A program made the position numbers and the translations under genes. A DNA stretch of 64,000 nt from Haliclona indistincta (lineage: Eukaryota > Porifera > Demospongiae > Haplosclerida > Chalinidae). The stretch covers positions 16,597,152 through 16,661,151 of the forward strand of contig OZ024784.1 of assembly GCA_964017065.1 (NCBI GenBank), read 5' to 3'. The stretch's first letter is position 1, and the number at the start of each line of letters is the position of its first letter. This document shows, one piece after another, positions 13,291-23,846 of the stretch. A model generated the notes under the pieces. The model searched no databases and was not told the DNA's origin. It was given only the letters and a program-made list of their open reading frames with translations.

Positions 13291-16200
13291 ATGAGTGAGA
13301 CTTCCCGTTTGACAAGCAGCATGGAACAGGACGAGGAAGAATGGAGAACTCCCGAACGGCGGCGTATCATGGTCGGAAAAATGTAAGTGTAATCTAATGT
13401 ATCATCTGTGCACTTTCGTTTGTGTAGTGCTGAAGCGATGAGAGAATATCCCGGTGTTGTTAATCGTAGTCCGGCAGACATCGAGACTACAGCCTATCAA
13501 GAAGCTCAGTTTGAGGTTAGTAGACTGATTCAATTGCTAGACGGGTGACTTCTAATATTATAGGCTCAATACAATGAGACTGTGGGGAACTTTCTACTTT
13601 CTATTAGGCGTCAAGGACAGCTGCAACGAGGTGAGATTGAAATTTTATACTTTGTTGTCACTGTCATCTACTATTAATTTGTGTTAAATTTAAGCCAGGA
13701 AAACCCGAACTATTCTTTCTTGCTGCCCTTTGCACAATATAATCTACAGTGTCCTGGCTATTACTTGCCCGTTTTACAAGGAAAATGGGTGTACCCAGAC
13801 TACTACCCACACTCCAATAGCACTTGCCGTATTTGGAACAAAATTATTTCGTACTCGGCAATCACAAGAGACCCACATAGGGGTGGGTGGGTGGGTTGTG
13901 GGGAGGGCGTCAGGGGGCATTTTTTTGGCGCTCTGGCAAAAGGAGATGTATCTTCTTCCATCGCTCTTGCTGGTAGGGGATTTTTGCCGAAATCGTGTTT
14001 TCTCATTAAATATTCGCCCCTCTGTAACTTACAGACAGAGACCTTTTTGCAAAATCCCAAACACACGTTTCTTCCTTGTGTACCAAAGTTTATGTCTGAC
14101 ATTTTGTGTGGGTGTGGCATGCCTAGGAAAGGTACGTGCTTTTTCGTCATTGGGTGGAGCTTGCTACGCCCACAAGACGAATGGCGACTTTCTTGGGTGA
14201 TCAGTGTGACTGAGCAGGCCTTCAACTATCAGTAGAAACCAAAATATTTGTAATCCTGATGTTAGGGCAATCCACCCTTAAGCCAGGAAAACCCGAACTA
14301 TTCTTTCTTGCTGCCCTTTGCACAATATAATCTACAGTGTCCTGGCTATTACTTGCCCGTTTTACAAGGAAAATGGGTGTACCCACACTCCAGTAGCACT
14401 TGCCGTATTTGGAACAAAATTATTTCGTACTCGGCAATCAAGAGAGACCCATGCACATAGGGGTGGGTGGGTTGTGGGGAGGGCGGGAGGGCGTTAGGTG
14501 GCATTTTTTTGGCGCTCTGGCAAAAGGAGATGTATCTTCTTCCATCGCTCTTGCTGGTAAGGGATTTTTGCCGAAATCGTGTTTTCTCATTAAATATTCG
14601 CCCCTCTGTAACTTACAGACAGAGACCTTTTTGCAAAATCCCATACATACGTTTCTTCCTTGTGTACCAAAGTTTATGTCTGACATTTTGTGTGGGTGTG
14701 GCATGCTCAGGAAAGAAACGCAACTTTTCGTCATTGGGTGGGGCTTGCTACGCCCACAAGACGAATGGCGACTTTCTTGGGTGATCAGTGTGACTGACCA
14801 AGCCTTCAACTAACAGTAGAAACCAAAATATTCGTAATCCTGATGTTTGGGATTTCCACCCTTAGGCACACTTAGATGTATACATAGTGAAATCTCACCT
14901 TGTTCAGAATCAAGCTCACGGTTCGTCAATGGCTGTAATAAAAATCCGTGCAGGTCTGAGACACCAACGAGCAGTGCTATATGCAAAACTGTTCACTACA
15001 CACTTTGCTAGAATGGTTGAACTTGTATGTGGTAGGTTGTGACTCTTTTAGCGTCTCAGGCCTGCATAAATTTATATTATAGCCATTGACGAATTGCAAG
15101 CTTTTGCCAGCAAAGGGGTGTAATTATGAATCTAGATCATCGTAATCTTTAGTAAAATTAGTTGATATACTTTCTATTAGGGAGGCACGGTAGTGCCTCC
15201 CTATGTAGGGTTGAACGAGAAAACAAGATGGCGGCTACATACAATGTATTAGCGTTCAAACGCTGATATTTCGCCTGGTGATGAATTTTATACGTCCAAA
15301 GACACTTAGATCTGCTCTCTGGCGTTGCCCCATCTTACAATAGCAAGGAGATCGCTCGAAATTGTTGCTAAAGTGACGAACCTGGAAACGGTGAAAAATC
15401 GAGTTTCGTCATCTTCGTCTTCTTCTTTCTTTCTTCTTTCTTCTTTCTTCAGCGCGCCTAGCGCCTTTACGCGAGCAGTGCCGAGACCAAAACACCCACG
15501 AACAGTCGTGAAATTCTCCTGGCAGGTGCCTTTTGAACTTTGTTTTTAGCGTAACGGCGATATAAATTCCGCGATTTCTCGATCGTGATCCATTGTCAGC
15601 TAAGTGTTAGACGCCATTATTGTGATTGCGCAATACGCACGTGACCAAGCAGTGGTTAGCGCACGTGACCAAGCACTAGCTTTAGTATCGCCGCGCCGTA
15701 TGGTTCACGGAGAACACATAATTTATTCGTCTGGAGTCTTCGAAGAACGGTAAGCTCGTATAGGATCACCATTCTGCACTTGCCAGATAATTATAACCGC
15801 CGTACAGGTCTATAAACAAGTGTGGGCGGGGCTCGTATGCACTGCATGCATGCATGCGTAGGCGACCTGATATGTACAGCATAACAATTAGTTTTAGTTA
15901 CAAGTTTAAAATAGTTAATAATATAAAAGAAAAGCCATCAACAACAGGAAAACTAAACCAATGGTGGAAACAAAGACGGCTCGGAACTTGCATGATATTG
16001 AACTGCACATTACTGAAAAAGAAAAAAGGACACAAACAAGGAAATTAAAAAGATTTCTATCAAAATCAATAGGATGTAGGGTTGTGAAATCTACCACTGG
16101 TCCACAATGTAAACTAACAAGGAACAAGCATGGAATAGTAACACGATTGACTTGCTAACAGACCATAGATCCCTACATCAGTGGCTGTACATAAGATCAA

Positions 16201-19200
16201 TATTCTGTCACATCTGGTATCAGTCAACAGTAACTATAGCTGCATTAGCTATAGTCAACCACAGCAGCCACTGATGTAGGGATCTATGGTCTGTTAGCAA
16301 GTCAATCGTGTTACTATTCCATGCTTGTTCCTTGTTAGTTTACATTGTGGACCAGTGGTAGATTTCACAACCCTAAATCCTTTTGATTTCGATAGAAATC
16401 TTTTTAATTTTCTTTGTAGTTTAGGTTTCATCTGTTTGTGTTGAACATGAATTACACAGTCTGAGAGCAGCTCTAGGTCAAGCCAAACTAACAAGAACCA
16501 AGAGAAAGCACTGCTTGTTCGTAACAAAATTGGAGACACGCTCGCTTGGATTCTGATTTGTAATGATTACGTTCAACTATGTTACTCTGTTGTACAAGCG
16601 AGGTAAGAAGCTCTTCTAGGCACAGCGTTAGTCTAGCAGGTACTAGGTAAGCTGTGCTTATGCTATAGCCTCATGTGTAGTGTTACCGTGTTGTTTACAA
16701 CATAGTTGGACGTGATTGTCACCAATCAAAATCCAAGCGAGCGTGTCTCTATCTTCGTTATGAACAAGCAGTGCTTTCTCTTGGTTCTTGTTAGTTTGGC
16801 TTGACCTAAGAGCTGCTCTCAGACTGTGTAAAACACTGTTTCATGTGCAACATAAAAAGATGAATCTAAACTACATGGAAAGTATATCAACGAATTTTAC
16901 TAAAGATTATGATGACCTAGATTCTAGGTTTTGGAATAAGAATGACCCATCTTGCAGTGGAGACCAGGCCCAGTTCTTCTCAATTTCATTCCGTTGCAAA
17001 AAATTCAGCCTGGGGACGAGGCTAACTTATGATGAGACCAAATGTCTCATTATATGCCCCCTTGTAGTACACACAGGTAGTGTAGCTGTGCATGACCATG
17101 ATGGCACTAGATAGAAATACACCAGAGAGCTACTTCATTGAATTAAGACAGAAATCATATAAATTTTTATGACACAGGTGCCCTCATGTCCAGTGGTAAT
17201 TTTTATCCATAATTGAAGGTGTGCCCACCCTAGGCAATGAATATGCATTCGATCCAGATCGAATACAGTTTGTCTGCGTCCACAGCTTATCTGGTTTGAA
17301 TATGGATTCATTTCTATCCTTAGGAGATAGTTTCTCAATCGAAACTACCTCTTCGATCAAGTCAATCCGGATCACACAATTGCACTTATGCCATACTAAG
17401 ACTATTCTGACCAATCAGATTGCGCTATTTGAGGGATATAACGGGTCGTATTTCCTTCCGCGTCACGTGCCCAAGATCAGAACAGCCTTTATCATGGTAC
17501 AAGTAAGTTATATCACATGTTGGCGGGACGTACAACCCGTTATATCCCACGGGATATAACGGGTCGTATATCCCGCTAACGCGGGATATAACCTACACGT
17601 GCGGACGAAAGTAAGCATTAGCTAGCTAAATTACCAAGGCTACAAAGACTGCAGTAGCTGTATTGAGCAATAATCGACTCAAAGCGTTGCGGTAGGTGGC
17701 AATCCCAGTGAGCTTTGTGTGGACACAATCGATATTGCATTGAACTTGCGTTGGCTAATTTGAACCTGTTTTAATCTGGATCAAGTGTGGACACACTTAA
17801 TAAAGAATTGTTAATTTTTTTGTTTGTTGCTGGTGTTCTCAGGCCTTTCTGAATATGGCAAACAAGAAACATCAACCAACATCAGTGCTGCTCAGCTAGC
17901 TGCAGAACCCGTTTTTCAAACAGCGGAGCAATCTTCACAGCTTCCTCCTACTACCCATCCACTAACAGTAGCTAGAGGCAGTTCTCTTCATCCTTCTGTA
18001 GTACCTCTTAGTGATCCCTATAATATGGGTGGATCCTCTGGGACACCTTCTCTTCCTGTCTCTGGATTTCACATACAGCCTCAAGGCAGTATGGCTGCTG
18101 GAGGAAGGATGGGTATGTATAGTGGTATGCCGTCCAGAGCAACAATTCCTGGTGGTAGTGGATATGTGCAGCAGCCAATACAACAAGAAGTATGGGAGCA
18201 TGTCACTCAGTACTATGTATTGACTTCACTTTATTTCTTGTTTTACAGACAAGGGTGTGGGTTGGTTTTCTGGAGACAACAGAAATTGTGAGATAATTAT
18301 TTGCAATTCTGAACTCTCAGTTGACTCAGTTCTATGTAATTTTATTATTTTTATAGCTTGCTAATAATCGAAGTGAACCCAGACAGACTCCATGCTCAAT
18401 GTTTGTGTCACGCCCTGAAATTGCTTTAGAAATGTGAGTGGCACAGTACCAGTGTGCTTTTGTGAGTTGACTTGTTCTCTAGCAAGTCTCAGCTATGGCC
18501 AACGAAGCTCAACATGACACTTCATCCAAAATCATTATTTGTAAGCTTTTTAATAGTATTGTTGAATTCATACTTATACCTCAATTTGTTGCCTTCTCCA
18601 GAATGCTATCTGTGCTGTTATTCCTATCAACGTGAACACTGTACGCGCTGTTCACTTCCAGTTTGGTGATAATGTACAAAATGTTACTATGCTGAGGACT
18701 CTTATGATTAGTGATCCTATGCAAATGCAGAAAAAGGTACTTGGTTCATTGCTTATGCATGACCACCTCCATTCTGTCTGCTCCAGGCGATTGGTATAAT
18801 ACAGTTCTCAGGACAGCAGCCTGCAATGCAGCAGTGTCCAGTAAAGGCCTTTATTATGGTATGGACCCAGAAATCTCGTCAGTTCAGCGGCCTCATTCAC
18901 CTTGATCAGGTGGGTCTGACTGTCATTTTTAGCATTAAATTATTGAAAGTTATTTTGATTTGCAGAAAAAGTTTGTTCAAACATTAAGACAAGCCATGAC
19001 GCAAATTGCACGCATGCAGCAAATGTCCTTGGTTAGTGTGCATGTATGTTTGTGCTTATACAAATACAATGTATCTAAGTTTGTACTTGTGAGTTCAGTC
19101 GACACGCCAAGCAGAAATTTATTATTTTGGTGACGTCATGAGTAAACACAAAATGGAGCGTTTGAGGTGTGTCTGGTTGCTAGTGAAGAACGTTCTTTTG

Positions 19201-22200
19201 TACGTTATCCCGACGATAGAGGACTTAAAAACATAACCAGAACGGTCCAGGGAGAACTTTAGTTTATTTCTATGGTTATCTTGACTTCAGTTGGCTGTTG
19301 TGTTTGCCGTCTTCCGTCGTTTATTGTACCACACTTGAAAATGGCGTCGTGGAGGAACAGAATTCTCGGGAAGCTAACGCCTCGTTCATGCAGTGGAACA
19401 ACTTATATTCAAGGTATGTTTTACATTGAATATTGCTTAATGTGTTTTACCGGTCATGAGCGTGTATCTGTTGCGCCAAAAAAATTCCTGACGGTGACAA
19501 ACGTGACGACTGAGTTTTATAATACATAATACTCGAGAAAACGTGATCTATAAAATTATTATGACATACAAAGCACTTGTAGTTAGAAAGAACTGGTCAT
19601 ACTACCCATGTACTTGTTCTATATCACTCTCATAATCTGTTTCATTGTCTGATTGATCAGAATCGATCACTGCTCCACTCTAGAGTTCTGTCTTCAATTT
19701 CCATGCTACGTGTCAGCCGTTACGTGTTATACTTTCTCTTGTAGTAGTGTTTGGGCCATGAACAACCTTCAGAACAGTTGTCCTTTTTTACATACACACC
19801 TTCCTGTCACACAACTAGTCTTACACTTACAGTCTTTTTGCCAAGATTGCCTTCAAAGGTAGCATTGTCTTGTAAATGCAAATGCTTTTTGATTATAGCA
19901 GCATTTGGGATTTGGGCACGGCCTGGATGCATCGTGCCTCAAATAGGCTCCACAAATTCTTTATGAATTGCATTGTACACGATGTAATAGGTACTATTGC
20001 AAAAGGGGTTGGTTGGGAAAGGTACAATTTCATTGAATTGTACTTACACACGTCAAACGTTCCTTGATATTAGGTACTTGTAATTTGTAATTATTGGTGA
20101 AGCATGCATCGTCACAGCCATGTATGCTGCATTTGATTATTGCTTGTCTTTTTTCTCCCACCTAGGAACATGGTTTGGATCACTACCAATTCTTCGGAGG
20201 TCATCGTGACACGGGTGGCATATCGCGTCATTTGGTACTATACCCAGTTTTAAGGCTTCGTCATGTTTGCCATGTGTGCACATTACTTGTGTGTTAGTGT
20301 TGTAATTCACTAAGTGCGCACACTTGACTGACTGACTCTCCTGGCTGACTGTCATCATTACCATCATTGGACAGATGTCGCTTGCTGCCTCTGGTGTCCA
20401 TTTGGACCCTTTATGATCAACCTGTCACCATTAGAATATAATTATAGCTGTTATATTATGCAGTATTGTAAATTGTATAATCAAAGCGTGTCTAAATGGG
20501 ATTGCGCAAGCGTACTTTGAAGCGCTCATAGTTCAGTAAGTGCAAGCTGGAACAACTCGAAGTTTGTATTATGTTGAGCTTGGTGTGTGTACATTTGCTG
20601 AGATGCATTATAATACCGAAAGCTGGTTGCCAAAAAAATTCCTGACGCAGTCTATGGAAGCATACGAATTCGGTGTCGTGCTTGGTTTAGCTCCGATACA
20701 GAGGCTGGTTTAAAGCGTAAGGCTACTGGGATTTGTGTATTGATAAAGCAGATGATGAAGATACTTTGTTGCAAAAATAAAAGCAAAAGCACCAAGATGA
20801 CAATAGATATGAACTGTTTAGTTTGCTTATGAATAATTCAAACATCCTTGAATAGACGCTACAAGGTAGCGCGGCATGATAATAAATTTGTACGTGTTGT
20901 ATTGGACTTCCGGTTATTTGGCGTGTCGACTGAGTTGTGACTTAGCCGTTTACAATTGTACTTCAATGTATTATTATGTTATCAGTGCTACTAGATACAG
21001 TAAATTTCACTTCCATGCGAAAGTGTGTGTAGCGTTTGTACTATCTACTGTTGCAATTGCTCATCAACCACACATCATTATGCAAGACACAATTTTCAAA
21101 TGAAAGTGAAATCTGTTGTACTGATATGTATTAATGACTGTGATTCAAACATTTTTATAGCAACAACAATTAGGACAAGGAGGAATGCAGACAGGTGCCG
21201 GAATGCAACCTGGGATACCAGGAGGTGGAATGCAAGCCGGAGGTGGAGAGATACCAAGAGGTGGAATGCAAGCCGGAGGTGGAATGCAACCTGGGATACC
21301 AGGAGGTGGAATAAAACCCTGGATGCCAGGAGGTGGAATGCAACCCTGGATACCAGGAGGTGGAATGCAAGCCGGAGGTGGAATGCAACCCGGGATGCCA
21401 GGAGGTGGAATGCAACTCCGGATGCCAGGAGGTGGAATGCAACCCGGGATGCCAGGAGGTGGAATGCAACTCCGGATGTCAGGAGGTGGAGTACAACCCG
21501 GGATGCCAGGAGGTGGAATGCAACCCGGGATGCCAGGAGGTGGAATGCAACCTGGGATACCAGGAGGTGGAATGCAACCCGGGATGCTAGGAGGTGGAAT
21601 GCAACCCGGGATGCCAGGAAGTGGAATGCAACCCGAGATGCCAGGAAGTGGAATGCAACTCCGGATGCCAGGAGGTGGAATGCAACTCCGGATGCCAGGA
21701 GGTGGAATGCAAGCCGGGATGCCAGGAGGTGGAATGCAACCCAGGATGCAAGGATGGCAACAATCTCCTGGAAGTATATGGCCTTCTTTAACTCCCCAGC
21801 ATCGTGATTCCTTAGAACATAATATGCACCAGCAACAAACATTGGGTGCAAGAGGTGAGTGTTTGACATACTCCATCCTTACATATTCAAATCTGTCATT
21901 TTTTAGTTTTTCTGTATGCATTTACTAGTCACCTTGTTGGGCACAAGTTCCACACAACCACCAGAGTTTTGTATATGTTTGCCTGCTCGTTTGCCCACTA
22001 AAACTGAGATTTAGTTGCTTTGTCTGTGGGCATACATCTGTTTGTGTGTTTAATTATGCCTCAGTTTGTGAAGCCACGGAGCATACTGGAAGCATACTGT
22101 AATCGTGTTGTCTGTCGTTCAGTCAGTCTGTCTGTCTGCCTGCCTGCCTATAAAACTAATTATGGTTGACAGCTATGTACCTGGCCAAAGGTAGAGTTGT

Positions 22201-23238
22201 AACAATAGTTCTTTGTAACGTTTCAGCTTTATGCCTTGTACAAAAATGAACATACAGGACTCTGAGGTATGTAGTGTTAAGTAGGGTGTCTGTCTGCCTG
22301 TCTGTTACATTATTTTTGTGGTGCATGCTGAAGGTGAGCTCTAAAACTTGTAATACAGGTAGAACACGATATGTTATTACATAGTACGTCATCTTTCACC
22401 AATCCGATTGCTCTATTCGAGGGCATTAATGTAGGTTATTGACCGCGCGTAGCGTCTTCTATAGCAACAGACCGTTGAGTCTTTGCGATTTTAAAAATTC
22501 GCGATGTTATTGCGCTCACAGTGATGAACTATGTAATAAATCATTTATTGCCCTACACAACTCGGGCATTAACCGACATTAATGACCTCAGGAAAGTCGG
22601 TTGCCCTCGTACAGTCTCGGGCTGCGCCCTCGACCGTCACTCGGGCAACCGACTTTCCCGCGGTCATTAATGTCGGTTATTGCCCTCACGTAAGGGCAAT
22701 AACTAATACTTAGTATATGTCACCTGCTACGTTTGTGAGGGGACGTGGCCAAGCATCAGACGTCGTCATTGAGCCCACGTTAGTACAGCCATCAATCCGC
22801 GCCAACCGCACGTCTATGGAGCGGCAGGATTTAGCATCATTCAGCTCACATGCGTGTCACGTTACTTTCCATAAGTTTCAATATTGGTCAAATTTGAAAC
22901 CTTGTATTTCAGTGCAGATAAATTTACGATCAGAATGAGCCTATGTTTCAAATTATTTTGTCAAATAGTCACATTGATAGCTGCTAGGGATGTAGCTCTT
23001 ATGCAAAGAAATGACCTATTGGGCAATAATTATTATGTTGCTAACATTTTTGTCTGCACTTGTAGCCCAGGATCCTTCAAGATCAATAAAGACATCAAAA
23101 GTGTTTAATGATGCTTTTGATGCTTATAGCCGCCCCAGAGAAGTTTCAACCCAATCAACTAGTCGTATACCTCTGGGCTACAACGAGCTACTTTCGGATG
23201 AGTTTGTCCCAGAGAGTTTTGGCGAAACAGGTACATGA
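13291..23238 (+). CDS. Mediator activator-binding subunit with MED15-type KIX and MED25-type ACID domains
   Basis: Exons 13291-13382, 13428-13515 and 13564-13630 encode a KIX domain starting EEEWRTPERRR, with IAEAMREYPG and IETTAYQEA, closely like the N-terminus of MED15. The next in-phase exon (17843-18189) gives a Ser/Pro/Gly linker. Exons 18249-18287, 18357-18433, 18483-18540, 18602-18736, about 18788-18909 and 18966-19031 give an ACID/PTOV domain: RVWVGFLETTEI, LWPTKLNMTLHPKSLF, VRAVHFQFGD and FSGLIHLDQKKFVQTLRQAM, as in MED25. An exon at 21161-21854 is a Met/Gly/Gln repeat, and an exon from 23066 ends in ETGT and TGA. All phases agree. KIX and ACID domains are docking sites for transcription activators. 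No MED25 VWA domain is seen. The first intron is 4.2 kb, so two genes remain possible. The last exon could instead splice to 23880 and join the GTPase gene. Confidence 0.7.
13691..14866. repeat. 588-bp tandem duplication inside a Mediator intron
   Basis: Two nearly identical units start with taagccaggaaaacccgaac at 13691 and about 14279. They differ by a few substitutions and small indels. Each unit holds a run of G tracts (about 13880-13907 and 14460-14491) able in principle to form a G-quadruplex. Both strands carry long open frames (up to 184 codons) that are shared only because the units are copies; I do not call them genes. Confidence 0.9.
15178..15245 (+). repeat. hairpin plus conserved repeat tail with a YY1-like motif
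   Basis: A short perfect hairpin (gggaggcac ... gtgcctccc, 15180-15203) is followed by atgtagggttga and then aagatggcggctac. The same tail occurs in reverse orientation at about 50660-50700. The aagatggcggc word is the classical YY1 recognition sequence. The stretch is probably one end of a dispersed repeat. Confidence 0.55.
15419..15449. repeat. TTC-rich simple repeat
   Basis: A short run of tct/ttc words lies in a Mediator intron between moderately G+C-rich flanks. It has no coding support. Confidence 0.6.
15630..15675. repeat. duplicated CACGTGAC box
   Basis: The word gcacgtgaccaagca occurs twice in close succession. CACGTGAC is the E-box form bound by USF/MITF-type bHLH factors in animals. 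It lies in an intron, so a regulatory role is only possible. Confidence 0.4.
16041..16885. repeat. two adjacent long inverted repeats (foldback elements)
   Basis: The arm at 16041-16188 is repeated in reverse at about 16263-16412 with few mismatches and a spacer near 75 bp. A second arm, about 16412-16590, returns in reverse at about 16695-16885 around a spacer near 105 bp. Because of this, the same peptide (for example KSTTGPQCKLTRNKHG) is read on the plus strand near 16110 and on the minus strand near 16340. It looks like a foldback or composite MITE-type element in the Mediator intron. Confidence 0.85.
17407..17602. repeat. palindromic element with repeated gggatataacgggt words
   Basis: The head accaatcagattgcgctattt is followed by gagggatataacgggtcg. 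Further on lie two nested palindromes: acccgttatatccc-a-cgggatataacgggt (about 17537-17567) and tatatcccgc-taac-gcgggatata. A related head with a different core occurs near 22397. Confidence 0.7.
19096..20932. mobile_element. 1.84-kb DNA element with terminal inverted repeats in the Mediator intron
   Basis: CAGTCGACACGCCAA at 19096 is mirrored exactly by TTGGCGTGTCGACTG ending at 20932. The flanks carry AGTT on both sides, which could be a 4-bp target-site duplication. The words ccaaaaaaattcctgacg appear inside it near 19475 and again near 20630. No full transposase was recognised. Minus-strand pieces inside include a Cys/His-rich exon (20137-20367) and an acidic stretch near 19617-19700. I read it as a non-autonomous or decayed DNA transposon. 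Confidence 0.6.
20137..20367 (-). CDS. Cys/His-rich zinc-finger-like exon within the mobile element
   Basis: The minus-strand frame encodes CTHGKHDEALKLGIVPNDAI, then CHPCHDDLRR and a WEKK-containing tail. The spacing of Cys and His (C-x2-H, then C-x2-C-H) looks like a zinc-binding module. It lies between the 19096/20932 terminal repeats and opposite to the host gene, so it is probably element-borne. An acidic minus-strand stretch (YESDIEQVHG, near 19617-19650) could be its last exon. No complete gene can be built, and the family is not recognised by name. Confidence 0.35.
   Translation of the reverse strand: MMVMMTVSQESQSVKCAHLVNYNTNTQVMCTHGKHDEALKLGIVPNDAICHPCHDDLRRIGSDPNHVPRWEKKDKQ
21180..21760 (+). 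repeat. 27-bp coding minisatellite, GGMQPGMPG type
   Basis: About twenty imperfect 27-bp units (core ggaggtggaatgcaacccgggatgcca) encode a nine-residue Gly/Met/Gln/Pro repeat in the C-terminal part of the Mediator-like protein. Since 27 is a multiple of three the frame is kept in all units. Several other frames on both strands also lack stop codons, giving spurious open frames of about 250 codons. Confidence 0.9.
22395..22700. repeat. palindromic element with long hairpin
   Basis: The head accaatccgattgctctatt resembles the element near 17407. The arm aaccgacattaatgacc...ggaaagtcggttgccc (about 22570-22606) is mirrored by gggcaaccgactttcc...ggtcattaatgtcggtt (about 22642-22680). The loop carries gggctgcgccc. 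It lies between the repeat exon and the last exon of the Mediator-like gene. Confidence 0.75.
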
Positions 23239-23846
23239 TATTAGAGTATTCCGATTGATACTGAATGTGGCCACGCCTTCAAAAACTGCCTACTTTTACA
23301 TAGTTGTCTGATGACCCATTATTTTAACAATTACGCCATTCCATAATCACCAATAAAAATTATGATACTAGTAGTACTCATTCAGTACTCGATACAAAAG
23401 TGTAAACTACTCAGTATCAGCATTATAATTATATCACCCATCTCTAAAACTACTCCTATTTCTTCCCGTGACAGGGAAGAGATTCCTCAAAGATATTGAA
23501 CATTATTTTTATGCAACTAACCCTAGTCGAAGAGCCGTTTTTGTATTACCAATGTAAAAAGGTCCTACAGTGCTGAAACCTGGTTTGTATCATTCCTTGA
23601 TATGCATGTGAGCCTAGATCATTTGCAGCAATGCAAATGTGACGGGTGGTAATTTTACTCAAATAGCTGAGAAAAGAGTATTGCTCTCAGCAGCTTAACT
23701 CTCTTTCATAGCATTGTACAATCTGAAATATGCAGTTACAGAGCTGAATCTGAGCAATCATACAGAGCATTGTGGTTGTAGCTATATTATAGCACTTTCT
23801 GTCACTACCATTTTAATTTGTGACAACTGTGTACTACGTACAGGAC

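Noticed and set aside
13681..14813. Open frames of 105-184 codons in the 588-bp repeat units, both strands
   Set aside because: They have no domain or splice context. The frames are duplicated only because the DNA is, and they conflict with each other.
15961..16539. Similar small proteins on opposite strands (RNKHGIVTRLTC endings)
   Set aside because: They come from the arms of one inverted repeat, not from two genes.
21096..21928. Long open frames on both strands over the Gly/Met repeat (about 250 codons each)
   Set aside because: They are by-products of a 27-bp repeat lacking stop codons. Only the plus frame with GGMQPGMPG joins flanking exons in phase.
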